Source of the DNA: Arachis hypogaea
Lineage: Eukaryota > Streptophyta > Magnoliopsida > Fabales > Fabaceae
NCBI RefSeq assembly: GCF_003086295.3
Contig: NC_092053.1
Span: 90,554,745-90,618,744, forward strand
Length of the DNA stretch: 64,000 nucleotides
Direction: 5' to 3'
Shown here: piece by piece, positions 31,898-43,764 of the stretch
Layout of the letters: the number at the start of each line of letters is the position of its first letter
How positions within the stretch are numbered: position 1 is the stretch's first letter
Notes under the pieces: model-generated
Told to the model about the DNA's origin: nothing
What the model saw: the letters and a program-made list of their open reading frames with translations, nothing else
Databases searched by the model: none
Position numbers and translations under genes: made by a program

Positions 31898-33078
31898 TTA
31901 AGCTTCATCTCTACCTGGTGCATCCTCCAATATGTACACCTCTAGCTCCCTTGGAGGTTTGCAACCATGATATTTCTTCACTCTATGCCCATTCACCTTG
32001 AAAGTTGCTTCACTTTTGGGATCAAACAATTCCACCACTCCGTAGGGCTTCATTTTTTTCACCTTAAAAGGTCCTTCCCATCTAGAACGGAGCTTGCCAG
32101 GCATAAATCGGAGCCTTGAGTTGTAGAGGAAGACTTCATCTCCTTCTTTAAAGTCCTTTTTCCGAATGTAATGGTCATGGAATGCTTTAGTCTTTTCCTT
32201 GTAAATTCGGGCATTCTCATATGACTCATTCCTCAAACACTCAAGCTCTTCTAGTTGTAACTTCCTAGCTTCACCCGCCTTGGCTAAATCCATGTTGCAC
32301 TGCTTTACCGCCCAATATGCTCGATGCTCAATCTCCACCAGAAGATGGCATGCCTTACCATAGACGATCCGGAAGGGACTCATCCCTATCGGAGTCTTGT
32401 AGGCCGTTCTGTATGCCCATAGTGCATCTCCTAACCGGAGGCTCCAATCCTTTCTTTGTGGATTGACCACTTTTTCTAAGATTCTCTTGATTTCCCGGTT
32501 GGACACTTCCGCTTGCCCATTTGTTTGCGGATGATAAGCAGTAGCAACCTTATGCGACACTCCATAGCGCTTGAATAATGCTTCTACCTTCCTGTTACAA
32601 AAGTGGGATCCTTGGTCGCTCACGATTGCTCGTGGCGACCCGTAACGGCATACAATGTGATTCCTAATGAAAGAAACAACGGTATTGGCGTCGTCAAGGT
32701 GGGTAGACACGGCCTCCACCCACTTTGACATGTAGTCAACCGCTAATAGAATGTAGAGATACCCACTAGAGTTAGGAAATGGTCCCATAAAGTCAATGCC
32801 CCATACATCAAATATCTCACAGAACAACATAGGTTGCTGAGGCATTTCATCCCTTTGGGATGTGTTTCCTGACTTCTGACACTGATGGTAAGACACACAT
32901 AACCGGTTAGCATCCTTGAATAAGGTTGGCCACCAGAATCCACAATCCAACACCTTTTTAGCAGTCCTTTGTGGCCAAAGTGGCCACCACAGTCGGACGA
33001 ATGACAAGCTTCCAGAATTGGTTGAAATTCGGAATCCGGGACACACCTTCGGATTACTTGGTCTACACCTCTCTTTCA
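31898..33078 (-). pseudogene. IN: Integrase of element B
   Basis: The catalytic core has [20 protein letters not shown] and [16 protein letters not shown] with all three acidic residues, then [15 protein letters not shown] and [20 protein letters not shown]. It ends at a TAA (31900-31898) after [19 protein letters not shown]. The zinc domain is damaged: a TGA at about 33076-33078 precedes it, and a one-base loss near 32976 shifts the frame inside GGHFG. The two cysteines of YHQCQKSG follow (one normal cysteine position reads Y). The rest of the core is open, so only the N-terminus is broken. Confidence 0.88.
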
Positions 33079-33645
33079 CAAGTGAGGGTCATCCCAAATA
33101 TAGTATTTGGAATCACTCCTCAACTTGTCCCTTTGGTTTTTCGAAAAGTTGGGAGGGAAGATTCTTGCAACCAAGTAGTTCGCCATTGGGGCAAACCAAG
33201 GAAAACTAGCCGACACAGCATGCAAACTATCCAATGGGAATAAGTCATTGATCGGAAATGGATCAGTTTTTAAATTCTCAATGCGGCTTAAGTGATCCGC
33301 AACCAGGTTTTGAGATCCACTCCGGTCCCTAATCTCAATGTCGAATTCTTGCAAAAGCAAGATCCAACGTATGAGTCTAGGCTTTGACTCATTCTTTGTC
33401 AATAAATACTTCAAAGCTGCATGATTCGTGTATACCACTATCTTTGAACCTAGCAAATAAGATCTGAATTTATCTAAAGCATGAACAATGGCTAAGAGTT
33501 CTTTTTCGGTAGTGGTATAGTTGGATTGTGCGGCATCTAGTGTCTTAGAAGAGTAAGCAATGACATAGGGAAGTTTACCCTCGCGCTGTGCAAGCGCGGC
33601 ACCCACAGCATAGTTTGACGCATCGCACATTATCTCAAATGGCAA
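33076..33645 (-). pseudogene. RNase H of element B
   Basis: RNase H removes the RNA strand of the hybrid. The first aspartate is in [16 protein letters not shown], and the glutamate is in [20 protein letters not shown]. The next catalytic aspartate is replaced: the + strand near 33425 gives [10 protein letters not shown], where element A reads [10 protein letters not shown]. The last aspartate remains in [11 protein letters not shown]. The domain is separated from RT by a TAG just upstream (33648-33646) at a tryptophan position. Confidence 0.85.
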
Positions 33646-35511
33646 CGTCTAGTTAGGGCCTCGCACAATCGGTGCTATGGTGAGAACTTTCCTCAACTCT
33701 TCAAAAGCTTTTACACATTCACTGTCAAACTCAAAATCCACATCTTTTTGGAGTAGGCGCGACAATGGCAAAGCAATCTTGCTGAAGTCCTTGATAAAGC
33801 GCCTGTAAAATCCTGCATGTCCCAAAAACGAGCGGACCTCCCTCACGGATGAGGGGTGAGGCAAAGTAGTGATAACATCGACCTTGGCCGGGTCCACAGA
33901 AATGCCTTCACCAGAGACTATATGTCCTAACACTATGCCTTGTCGTACCATAAAATGACATTTTTCAAAATTTAAGACAAGGTTGGTGTCAACACATCTA
34001 GCTAGGACCTTGGCCAAGCTCTCTAAACAACAATCGAATGAAATACCATAAATGCTGAAGTCGTCCATAAAAACTTCTAGACAATTTTCCATTAGATCGG
34101 AGAAGACACTCATCATGCACCTCTGAAAAGTAGCGGGTGCGTTACATAGTCCAAATGGCATCCTTTTATAGGCAAAGGTGCCAAACGGACATGTAAACGT
34201 GGTCTTCTCCTGATCTTCAGGAGCAATATGTATCTGAAAATATCCAGTAAATCCATCAAGAAAACAGTAGCGAGATTTACCTGCCAAGCGGTCTAGCATC
34301 TGATCGATGAAGGGTAAGGGGTAATGGTCCTTCCGTGTGGCGGCGTTCAATCTTCTGTAGTCAATACATACTCGCCACGCATTCTGTACTCTTTTAGTGA
34401 CCATTTCTCCGTCATCCTTCTTGACCGTTGTGATGCCCGACTTTTTGGGGACAACTTGAACCGGGCTCACCCACTCACTGTCGGAAATAGGGTATATGAT
34501 ATCTGCATCCAGTAGTCGGGTGACCTCTTTCTTCACTATGTCGAGGATGGTTGGGTTGAGCCTCCTTTGCGGTTGCTGAACCGGCTTGGCTCCATCTTGG
34601 AGAAATATCTTATGCATGCACTTACGCGGGTCAATTCCCACAATATCCGCAAGGCTCCATCCTATTGCTTTCTTGTACTTTCTTAGAACGTCTAGGAGCT
34701 TTTCCTCTTCTTCACTTGAGAGATCACTGGCAATGATAACTGGAAACCCACAGTTGTCTTCTAAGAATGCATATTTCAGATAGGAGGGAAGGGGCTTCAG
34801 TTCACTTGTTACCTCAAGATGAGGTTCCTTTTCATCAAGCTCATGGGACTCATTCTTGACAACTTCTTTAGGTTCATCCTCTTGGTCATCCATCTCCTCA
34901 ACGGTGGGGTAGCACAACTTGTCATGATCTTCTTCTTGTACTTCTGCTACCACTTCATCAATTATATCGCATCGGAGCATAGAATGTTCTTCGGGAGGAT
35001 GTTTCATGGCTTCCTCTAAATTGAACTTGATAGTCATGTCTCCAACCCCAAAGGAATATATACCGGTGAAGGCATCTAGCTTGAACTTGGAGGTTTTGAG
35101 GAAGGGTCTACCAAGTAGGACGGAGGATGAGCTTCTACCTTCCGTTGGAGGCATCTTAAGGATGTAAAAGTCAACTGGAAAAACCAAATCCTTAATTGCT
35201 ACAACTACATCTTCAGCTATCCCCATTACTGTGATCACACTTTTATCGGCTAAGGCAAACCTCGCCGCCGATTTCTTCAATGGAGCTAAATTCAACCGCA
35301 CATAGATGGAAAGCGGCATGATGCTAACACAAGCTCCCAAGTCACACATACAATCATGAAAAGTGTATCCACCAATACAACAAGACACTAAACACGGTCC
35401 AGGGTCACCACATTTTCTTGGAATAGGCTCCATCAAGGAAGAAATTGAGCTACCCAAGGATAGTGTCTCCAATTCCCCTATTCTATCCTTGTGTGTACAC
35501 AAGTCTTTCAA
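33646..35511 (-). pseudogene. Protease and reverse transcriptase of element B
   Basis: This is one 620-codon frame. Residues about 45-75 hold the protease site (CMCDLGACVSIMPLSIYV) and VLLGRPFLKTSKFKLDAF follows. Residues about 235-320 are the linker (LPSYLKYAFLEDNCGFPV). RT spans about 335-600: QPQRRLNPTILDIVKKEV, WRVCIDYRRLNAATRKDHYP, MPFGLCNAPATFQRCMMSVF, and the catalytic FMDDFSIYG. The polymerase part is fully open, the best-preserved RT of the window. The frame ends at a TAG before RNase H, and the N-terminal side is separated from gag by a stop near 35533. Confidence 0.9.
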
Positions 35512-37464
35512 AAATTTTGCATACTTGGAGATTTATTGAATAGCGTCAAGGAGTGGTATGGTTACCTCGACCGTTTTGAACACTTGGAGCATGTCTAAAT
35601 CAAATTCCGGTGTCTTCTTTGCTTTCATCACCATGGAAGGAAATGGAATAGGAATTGATTCATCAACTATAGCTTTCCTCTTGGGTTCCTTGAGGTTTAC
35701 TCCTTCTTCCTCATGCCTTTTGTCTACCACCTCTTCTTCATGTGGAGTTCCAACAACTACCTCTTCCTCATGCATTTCTCCCATGACTCTTGGGGTATCT
35801 CCTCCAATGTAGTTCTCGACCGTAGAGTAATGGCGTTGAGCCCGCCTCTTGGGTTTGGTTGGGGTTGTGATGGAAGGTTGGAGGAACTTGAGGGTTGAGT
35901 GGTGTTGTTATTGGGAGTTGGTGGTTGGCTTGACATGTTCATCTTTGAGAGCATGTTGGTGAGGTTGGCCAATTGAGTGTTCAAGGCCTCGAATTGAGCC
36001 TTGTTGATCTCATCTCGTTTTTCCATAGCGGCTCTAAGCTCATCAACTTGATTGTTGGAAGATATAGGAGTTTGGTTTTGTTGTCTATGGTGTGGTGTTT
36101 GGTACTTAGTGTAGTTGTTTTGGTTTTGGTTAGCTTGGTAGTTGGTGTTATTATGGTGGTATTGGGATGAAGATTGGTTGTTGTTGTGATGAGAAGAAGG
36201 GTTGTTCCATCTTTGGTTCTGATTGCTTCCTTACGCATTGTCTCTCCACCCTTGATGTTGATTACTACCTTGATGGTAGTTGTTTTGACCTTGAGGAGGG
36301 TATGGTGGGCGGTTGTTGTAATTTACATTGGCTACCACAAGGGCATGTTCCTCTTGGATTTGATGGCATTGGTCGGTGTAATGTGTGGTGCTAGAGCACA
36401 AACCACAAATCCTAGGAGGGCCTTCAAGTTGAGCAAACGGAGGAGGGGCTTGGATGGCTTTGATGGAGCAATACTCCCTTTGATCTCTTTGAATTTGTGT
36501 AAGGATGGTGGTCATATCCCCAAGTGCCTTGGTTAGACTTGCTTCGGAGGGGGCGGTTCTACCACACCTTTAAGGGGGTTACTCCTCACTCTTGTGTGTT
36601 GTGTAGATTCGGCGACATCCTTTATCAAATCCCAAGCTTCTCCTTCCGTCTTGTTTTTCGAAAGGGATCCGCCACTAGAGGCGATAAGCAATCTTCTATC
36701 TTCCACACAAAGACCTCCGGTAAAGTAGCTAATGAGCAAGCGAGTGGTCATTCCGTGGTGTGGGCATGACTCCAATAGCCTCTTGAACCGAGACCAATAC
36801 TCATACATGCTCTCTTGGTCTCTTTGCATTATGCCTGAAATCTCTTTCCGGATGTACTCGGTCTTCTCCGGTGGGAAGAGCTTGTCAAGAAACTCTCTTC
36901 TCAAGAAATCCCAATTGGTCACAATATCATCCGGTAGCGAATAGTACCATGTTTTTGCTTGTGCTTCAAGAGAAAAAGGAAAGGCAAAAACCATGATGGC
37001 TACCTCATCGGCTCCATGCCTTCGAGTCGTAGAACAAGCAACATGAAAATCCTTCAAATGTCGGATGGGTCTTGACCCGGCAACCCATGATACTTAGGAA
37101 GTAGATTTATCAAGCTACTCTTCAACTCAAAGTTTGGATCAAGGTTAGGATACCTTGCTTGTAACGGTTGAAGTATGATATCCAGAGCTCCTTGCTCATG
37201 CAAAGTGATCCGGCGTGGCTCCGCCATGTGTGGCTCACCTTTAGGATGCAAAGATGTATTAGTAGTGCCAACATAAGAATAGGAAGTAGCGGACTCCAAG
37301 TCACTCTCGGTGACATCTAGTGATTCGGTGTTTTCCTCAAGAGAGGCCGAAGTACTAGGCGTGTAGTCCAATCGCCTTCTAGCTTGCCGAGTGTGTAACA
37401 AAGTTCTTTCAATCTTGGGATCAAAGTTGGCTAAGCTAGAATTCGGTTGAGACCGAGTCATCAA
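35512..37464 (-). pseudogene. gag: gag of element B with CCHC knuckle
   Basis: The start is at MMTRSQPNSSLANFDPK (37464). The gag domain begins LKSSLINLLPKYHGLPGQDP, is frameshifted near 37055, and continues FAFPFSLEAQAKTWYYSLPD, NWDFLRREFLDKLFPP, and YEYWSRFKRLLESCPHHG to a stop at 36533. A zinc knuckle CGLCSSTTHYTDQC (CX2CX4HX4C) lies near 36410. A Gln/Asn-rich segment follows, then ITLRSRTTLEE (degenerate form of the Athila LRSGK motif) and LQVFKTVEVTIPLLDAIQ. At least three breaks separate the pieces. Confidence 0.85.
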
Positions 37465-37585
37465 ACTTGAAAGTCATAGTACAAATGCAAAAGAATTTTA
37501 AACTATAGCTAAGTATTGACAGAGCAAAATATCTACAATATTCACATATTCACATAACCAATATCAAGGCATATGTTGCAACCAT

Positions 37586-37603
37586 TCTCCGGCAACAGCG
37601 CCA
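37586..37603 (-). other. Primer binding site of element B
   Basis: On the minus strand it reads TGGCGCTGTTGCCGGAGA, tRNA-Asp type with a C-to-T change inside GCGCC. It lies six bases from the LTR. Confidence 0.88.
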
Positions 37604-37609
37604 AAAATT

Positions 37610-39386
37610 TGACAACGCCCCAGCGGTGTGTTGGTAGATTTCTCTTTAATAACACCTCGTTGTGAGTATAGCTCTACCAACAACAATCCTCGGGGGGTCA
37701 AATTTAGAAGAGGGATTTGGTTGTCACAAGTTCAACCCCAATAGAAATAACCGAAGTATTCAAACCTCAGGTCGTCTCACAAGGAATGGGCAAACATGTG
37801 CTTCGACATTGGTTAGAAATCCGGGATTGTGAGTTATGAGCATGAAAATAAATGGAAATCTTAACAAGCAAGTAATCTTAAATTGCAATAAACTAATTCA
37901 ACTGCCTACGCAAAACTTGAGCAATTCCAATGAACAAGCAATATTCCACTTAATTCTACTTTAAACCAAACAAGTAACTATACCTAAGGCAATTGAAATT
38001 GGAAATTAGTTTTCAAATATGAATGACAAAAGCAACTCTTGACTAGGCATGGGAATTGGGATCACAACCCTTGTCCAACAACTATATCTTGACAATTATG
38101 AGGAACCAAGCTCATTAAGTCTACCCCCAAAGTCTTAAGTACGTGATATCTACCCCTAGACTTGCGGTATGTCAAATGTCTTTGGCCACATCAACCCATA
38201 AGTCCCAACCTACCTACTAATTAAATTAGTAGTGGGTTGGCGTCAATTAGTATCAAATTGACCACCAAGGGCTCCAAAATCATCAAATCTATTATACCCA
38301 ATGACTCAAGTTTACCCAATTCCCTTGACCTAGGCCAAGAGTGGAAAAGACTACTCCATAATCAAAGTAAACAATTCATCAAACACTTGGTAAGCATTAA
38401 TAAAAGACATGTTCAAAATAGCAATTAAATTGAATTCCACAAATACCCACTAACAATTATCAACATACAATCAAGTAATCAACAAGATTAAACATAGAAA
38501 TCATCAATGTAACATCAACAAGTCAAGATTCACAACATTCATGAAATGGGCATAAAATGACAATTGACAAGAATCATAAAACTATCACTAAATGTAAGCA
38601 AGATTGTAACAAGGAATTCAAATTGAACAATTAAAACTGTAATTAACAAAATCCAATTCACAAATCAACAAGGGAAGATCAAAATGGAAACTAGATCTAT
38701 AGAGGAACAAGGGTTTCTCTCTCTAGAATAATCAAAGAACCAAAAAAACTAGCTAAAATTGTGTCCTAGTGTAAAATGAGTCATCTCTCTCTTTCCCCCT
38801 AGCATTCTTGGGTCTTTTCCATGCAGAAACAGCTTGAATTTGGGCCTCCTTGGCCTCAGAAATTGCCAGGCACGATTTCTCTTAATGAGGTCACGTGCAG
38901 CTTTCCACACGTGCGCGCCATGCGTGCGTGCGCGCCGATTGCTTTTATGATCGACGCGTGCGCGCCAGTTGCGCGTGCGCGTCGATAGGAATCTTCCAAT
39001 CTGCGCGGATGCGTCCATCCTTTTGCACCGCTTCCAGCCAATCTCATCCACGCGTGCACGTGGAGTGCGCGGACGCGCCGATGTTGCTGCTCCCAAGACT
39101 TCAATTCTTCATGTTCCTCCCTTTTTGTACATGCTTTCTCCCTCTCTCCTAAGTCATTCCTACCCTATAATTCCTGAAATTACTCAACAAAAATATCACG
39201 GCATCGAATGGCAATAGAAGAGGATTAAAATATGGTAATTTTAAGGCAAAATAAGCATGTTTTTCATCATAGAGCAACATTGGGAAGTGAACACAAAACC
39301 ATGCATTTCTTGTGAATAAGTGTGAGAAATATTGATAAAATCCCCCAAAATAAGCACAAGATAAATCACGAAATCGGGGTTTATTA
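37610..39386 (-). repeat. 5' LTR of element B
   Basis: It is 1777 bp. The outer terminus on the + strand reads TTTATTA where the partner LTR has TTTATCA, one base before the TTCAT duplication. It therefore lost a canonical TG/CA end by a C-to-T change after insertion. Confidence 0.92.
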
Positions 39387-39632
39387 TTCATAGGCATATG
39401 GTGGTGGTTGTTGATAGTCACAAGGAGGTCCACCATAACCATTAGATTGGTATACATCATGGTATTGTTCTTGTTCATAGTGCATTGGTGGAGGTTGTTG
39501 CCAAGAGGATTGATCATAAGCATATGGCTCCTCCCACCTTTGATTATTCCATCCTTGATACATATTCTCATTATAGCTCCCATTTCCTATAACATAATTG
39601 TAACCAAACTCATAGCCAAAGTGAGAATTCAT
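39387..39632 (-). pseudogene. gag leader reading frame of element C, upstream part
   Basis: The minus-strand ATG at 39632 starts MNSHFGYEFGYNYVIGNGSY, a Tyr/Asn/Gln/Pro-rich stretch (QPPPMHYEQEQ) I associate with the first ORF of some Arachis Ty3/gypsy elements. It runs into the TTCAT duplication and continues at 23876. No gag domain proper survives the deletion in C. Confidence 0.6.
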
Positions 39633-39779
39633 GGTGAAAATAGAAAATAAAAACAAGAACTAATAAGAAATAATGAAAATAAATTCCTAAAACTAGCAAA
39701 CTAACAAATAAATAAAAATCAAGCTATTCACAATATTAACATATATACAATAACCAATAACAAGGCGCACATTTGCAAT

Positions 39780-39797
39780 TCCCTGGCAACGGCGCCA
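39780..39797 (-). other. Primer binding site of element C
   Basis: On the minus strand it reads TGGCGCCGTTGCCAGGGA, identical to the site of element A. It lies five bases from the LTR. Confidence 0.88.
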
Positions 39798-39802
39798 TAA
39801 TT

Positions 39803-41273
39803 TGATGTGAGAAAATCGTCGGTAAAGAATTTCTCAATGAAATCTCGTTACAAGTATAGTTCTAAACCAACAAACAATCCTCAATCAAAATTTAATTTAT
39901 TTGTCACAAGTACAAACCCCAATAAAAATAACCGAAGTATTTAAACCTCAGGTTGTCTCTCAAGGAATTGCAGGAAAGTGTGCTCAATTATTGGTTATGG
40001 ATTGTATCTTTTGGGGTTCTGGAATAAGGGACAAGAAATGTAAATAACAAGAAAGTAAATGAAACTCAAATGATAAAAAGGTCTTGGCAACGTTGATGGT
40101 TAAGGATCTCTATCCTTGTTACTAACCACAACATGATAATTGCAGGGATCAATCCCATTAAGTCATCCTCTAACAAGTGAAGGAAAGTCAAATGAGCTTT
40201 ATCAATCCCAAACCATAAGTCCAGGCCACTCACTAATTGACTTAGTGAAAGCTAATGTCAATGGATACTAATTATCAATCACTTGGACATTAGCAACTCA
40301 AGGTCACCCGAGTTACCATCCCAAGCCAAGAATAGAAAATCTATTCTAAAGTCCAACCAAGCATTTTATCAAACACTTGGAAGGCATAAAAGGAAAGCAA
40401 GGTAAAATTGTATGAAATGTAAAATCTACAACTACCAAAGCAAGAAAAAAACAATAGCAAAGCAATTAAACAATAAGAACATCAAACATAAATTGCATTA
40501 ATTGAAATCAAAGGGAACAAAAGTGCATGAACATGAGAATAATAAAATAAAGGAAATAACAAATAAAGCTAAGAGAGCAAAGATATAGGAACAAAAAATT
40601 AAAAGCTAAATCTAAAAGAAATTAACCTAAGAACCCTAACCTAATTCTAGAGACAAGAGAGAGCTTCTCTCTCTAGAATTCTAACCTAAAACATGATGAA
40701 AACTCAACTATGACTACTTGGTTCATTCTCCCTTCAATCCTTGGGTTCAATAGCATCAGAAATGAGTTAGATTTGGGCCTGGATGGTTCAGAAATCGCCC
40801 CCAGCGTATTGCCTTTAAGTTGGTCACGTGCTGTTTCCCACGCATACGCGTGGGCCACGTATACGCATCGCTTGACAGATTTCCTCCAACGCGTACGCGT
40901 GGGCCACGTATACGCGTCGCTTGACAGATTTTCTTCCCATGTATACGCATGGGCCACGTATACGTGTCGCCCTGAATTAAGCAAATCCTCATTTCTTCAT
41001 GAATTCTCCATTTTTATATGCTTTTTCTTCATTCTTTCAATCCAATCTTTGCCTTCTAAACCTGAAATCATTGAACACACAAATCAAGGCATCGAATAGA
41101 ATTAAAGTGAATTAAATTTATCAATTTTTGGGCCTAAAAAATATGTTTTCACTCTTAAGCATAATTAAAGGATAATTTACAAAACCATGCTATTTTAGTG
41201 AATAAATGTGGGCAAAAGTTGATAAAATACTCTAAATTCAACACAAAATAAATCCTAAAAATAGGATTTATCA
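39803..41273 (-). repeat. 5' LTR of element C
   Basis: It is 1471 bp. On the + strand it starts TGATGTGAGAAAATCG and ends AGGATTTATCA before GAGCT. A word array at 40839-40970 (CACGCATACGCGTGGGCC, GTATACGCATCGC) holds three units. Confidence 0.88.
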
Positions 41274-41289
41274 GAGCTTCATAAAAAAT

Positions 41290-41339
41290 GTCCAACTTAG
41301 GGAAAATAAACCAAAGTTTTAGGTGGAAGACACCCCACC
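41290..41339 (+). other. Twin-hairpin element (element D copy)
   Basis: Hairpin 1 is degenerate (GTCC...GGGA, 41290-41303). Hairpin 2 is GGTGGA / AGACAC / CCCACC (41322-41339) with five of six pairs and the conserved loop. Confidence 0.5.
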
Positions 41340-41361
41340 ATGCTAATATACTTCTAACCTT

Positions 41362-41397
<36 letters not shown>

Positions 41398-42510
41398 CTT
41401 CTCTTTCTCCTAATTCCTCTACTCTGCCCAGGTCAATCCTTGTGTCGCTGTGAATCCCTTCCCATCCCTCTCCCTCCATTCTTCATCCTTCATCCTTCAT
41501 CCAAGCAGGTTCTCCATTTCTATTCATCTACCCTGTTTCTTTTAGTTAGTTTTACTTGCATTTTAATTTGATTTTAGTAATTAGGTTAGGTTTAGATTAT
41601 TTAGTTGTTACTTTAATTAGATTGCAATTGATCGTTTGCTGATTTCTGATTGATGGCTACTTGTAATGAGCTTAAAATTCATAAATTTATGCTATACACA
41701 CCAACTATTTGTCATAATGCCTAAATGAGTTTTTTTGTTTGTTTAATTCATGTGTTTTGGCCATCATATGTCTTAAACTTTGTCTTTATTTGGCATTCTA
41801 ATAATGAATTGTGCAATTTCAGATGACTTTGATCTTATTTGGGATTGAGTTTCAATAATGAACTAGTTTATTACTTTAAGTTGCAAGAACCAATTTGGTT
41901 TGGAAATTTAGATTTGGTTTCCTATTTGGTGAATTTCAATAAGTGCGTATTGAATTAAGTTAATTGAATGAAATTTCTTGTTCATCTTGATTTTCTAAAC
42001 CATTTAATCACATAACGAGTACATGTTCTTTAATGTTTGCATTTGTTTGAGTGACTTGAGTTGATTTTTATCAAGCTTGTCACATTTTGCAACAAGAATC
42101 TTGTCCATGTGATTATGTCATTAATTTTGAGGATGAATAAACAATTTTCTTTTTATTTTAGAATTGGTTATTATTTGTTGTGCTATTTTATATTAACTTT
42201 ATGCAATCATTTGCACAATTGAAATATCCGATATTTTCAATAATTCAATCCAATTCACTTTATTTTGTTGCCTAAGTTGTTTGTGCTTTAATTGTTATCC
42301 ATTCTTTGATATACTACTTAGCCTACTTAATTGAGGAATACATTGCTTTTTCCTGAGCATACCACACTCTTATGATGTTTTGCTTAATTAAGTGCTTATT
42401 TACTTTTATTGGTCCCAAGTCTACATTATAATCACTCCCTCTTTTGTTTTTTTTTTCTTATGCCATTTATTTTATGATTCTGAATTGTACTCTATTCATT
42501 CTCTTTCAAG
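41340..42510 (+). other. Non-coding spacer of D with CT microsatellite
   Basis: A (CT)n tract at 41361-41396 is followed by C/T-rich then T-rich sequence without coding potential, up to the ORF3 start codon. Confidence 0.65.
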
Positions 42511-43601
42511 ATGTGCCGTAAAGGCAAAGAGTCGGCATCATCATCGGCTCCAGCCGGAGGTATTCCTTGTCCTTCTGACCGCCTAAGCAACAAGCCGGAT
42601 ACCTTTGCCAATGAAAAGGCCCAACATTAGTTTAACCGCCTTGGAGAAAAGAGCATTCATTAGGAAAGGAAGTTGAACATTCTGGTGAAGTTTGTGGGTG
42701 CTATCCATGATCGAATTTCTTACTACCAGTGGAACTTCATCGAGCTTGATCTTATGGAAATCAATGAATCCATCATGAGGGAGTTTTATAGAAATCTTCT
42801 GAGTGGAGACGCAGAGATAGTGTTCCTTAGAGGACAATAGTTAGATACCTCCACTTAGGCGTTTGAGGCCCTTTTGCAGCTTCCTCACATACCGCCTAGC
42901 TGAGATGCTTGCTCGAAGATAAAGGCGGATGTGATTAAGGGCAAGATTCCCTTGGATGCGGTGCTAAACAAGATTGGTCATCCTAAGACTCGTTAGGAGT
43001 ACAATGCGGGGGAAAAGACTGCCTCTATTAGTATTGCATGCTCTGACCACACTCCCAAGGCGAGGATATGGCAGCAGATAGTTGCTAATTATCTGTTGCC
43101 TAGCACCCACGCAACCCATATCAGAGTCCATGTAGCTGTGCTTCTATGAGCCATCTTAGAGGGTAAGAAGATAACCATCTTACCTCTGATCAGAGAATTG
43201 ATGTGGATTGTGAACCAGCAGCAGAAATTTAACATTCTCTTCCCATCACTTATTATGAGATTAGCTACGGCAACTGGAGTGGAGAGGAGGCCAGATGATC
43301 TTATGTTCAAAGTCCTGAGCGGCCAGCAATTTTTTCCATTGGCGAGTGGGAGGAGTCAGCAAAGAAAAGCATCAAGAAAAGGAAGACTGCTGAGCCATCA
43401 TCATCGTCAGTGCCACCACTATCATCAGCTCCTACACCTTCCTCCCGGCCTATTTATGAGTTGGTCCAGGAGCTTCTGCAGGAAGTCCGCCGTAATGAGC
43501 GCCTCAATGCAAGGTGTTTTGACTGGTTGGCAGCGAAGCTAGAGGGACGAGACCTTAGTCAAGTTCCTGCTGCTTCACCTGAGCCAGCAGCGGAGGAGTA
43601 G
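42511..43601 (+). pseudogene. ORF3 of element D (putative plant transposon protein domain)
   Basis: The ATG at 42511 opens MCRKGKESASSSAPAGG, a short Ser-rich start. The domain runs QWNFIELDLMEINESIMREF, KADVIKGKIPLDAVLNKIG, ARIWQQIVANYLLPSTHATH and MWIVNQQQKFNILFPSLIMR, equivalent to the ORF3 of B (shared A-W-x-I/Q, LLPSTH and a following 'ILEGK' motif). A tail PIYELVQELLQEVRRNERLN may be helical. Several in-frame stops (near 42628, 42658, 42838, 42856, 42901) and one frameshift near 43350 break it. Position behind the gag-linked tail with no pol between is unusual. Confidence 0.7.
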
Positions 43602-43747
43602 GACACCGAGGATGATGACGTTGAGCCGACCTTGGATACGGTCGTATACCCACCACCATAGCCCCTGTAGCCACCAGCTTGAGGTGGAGATTCCTAGAGC
43701 CATCCATCCCTCAAATTCTCATCCATGCACGGAGGACCGCGCAATGC

Positions 43748-43764
43748 TTAAGTGTGGGGGAGGA
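43748..43764 (+). other. Polypurine tract behind ORF3 of D
   Basis: It reads TTAAGTGTGGGGGAGGA about 150 bases after the ORF3 stop, matching the tract at the ORF3 end of B. Bases 43765-44075 hold AT-rich sequence with no other feature seen. Confidence 0.6.

Larger units (their letters stand above)
23882..39386 (-). mobile_element. Element B: complete Athila-lineage retrotransposon with third ORF
   Basis: It spans 15.5 kb between perfect TTCAT duplications (23877-23881 and 39387-39391). Minus-strand order is 5' LTR, primer site, gag with zinc knuckle, protease, RT, RNase H, integrase, twin hairpins, GC-rich array, ORF3 (split by solo LTR H), polypurine tract, 3' non-coding, polypurine tract, 3' LTR. 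The two LTRs are the same length within a base and differ by a few dozen substitutions by eye (roughly 2%), so insertion was fairly recent. All coding parts still carry breaks. Confidence 0.92.
22729..41273 (-). mobile_element. Element C: deleted minus-strand element, host of B
   Basis: It is flanked by perfect GAGCT duplications (22724-22728 and 41274-41278). On the minus strand: 5' LTR 41273-39803, primer site 39797-39780, gag start 39632, interrupted at 39387 by element B (TTCAT duplication), gag resumes at 23876. Then an internal deletion leads to 3' non-coding sequence, an LTR scrap, and a 3' LTR reduced to about 0.6 kb. No pol remains. Confidence 0.8.
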
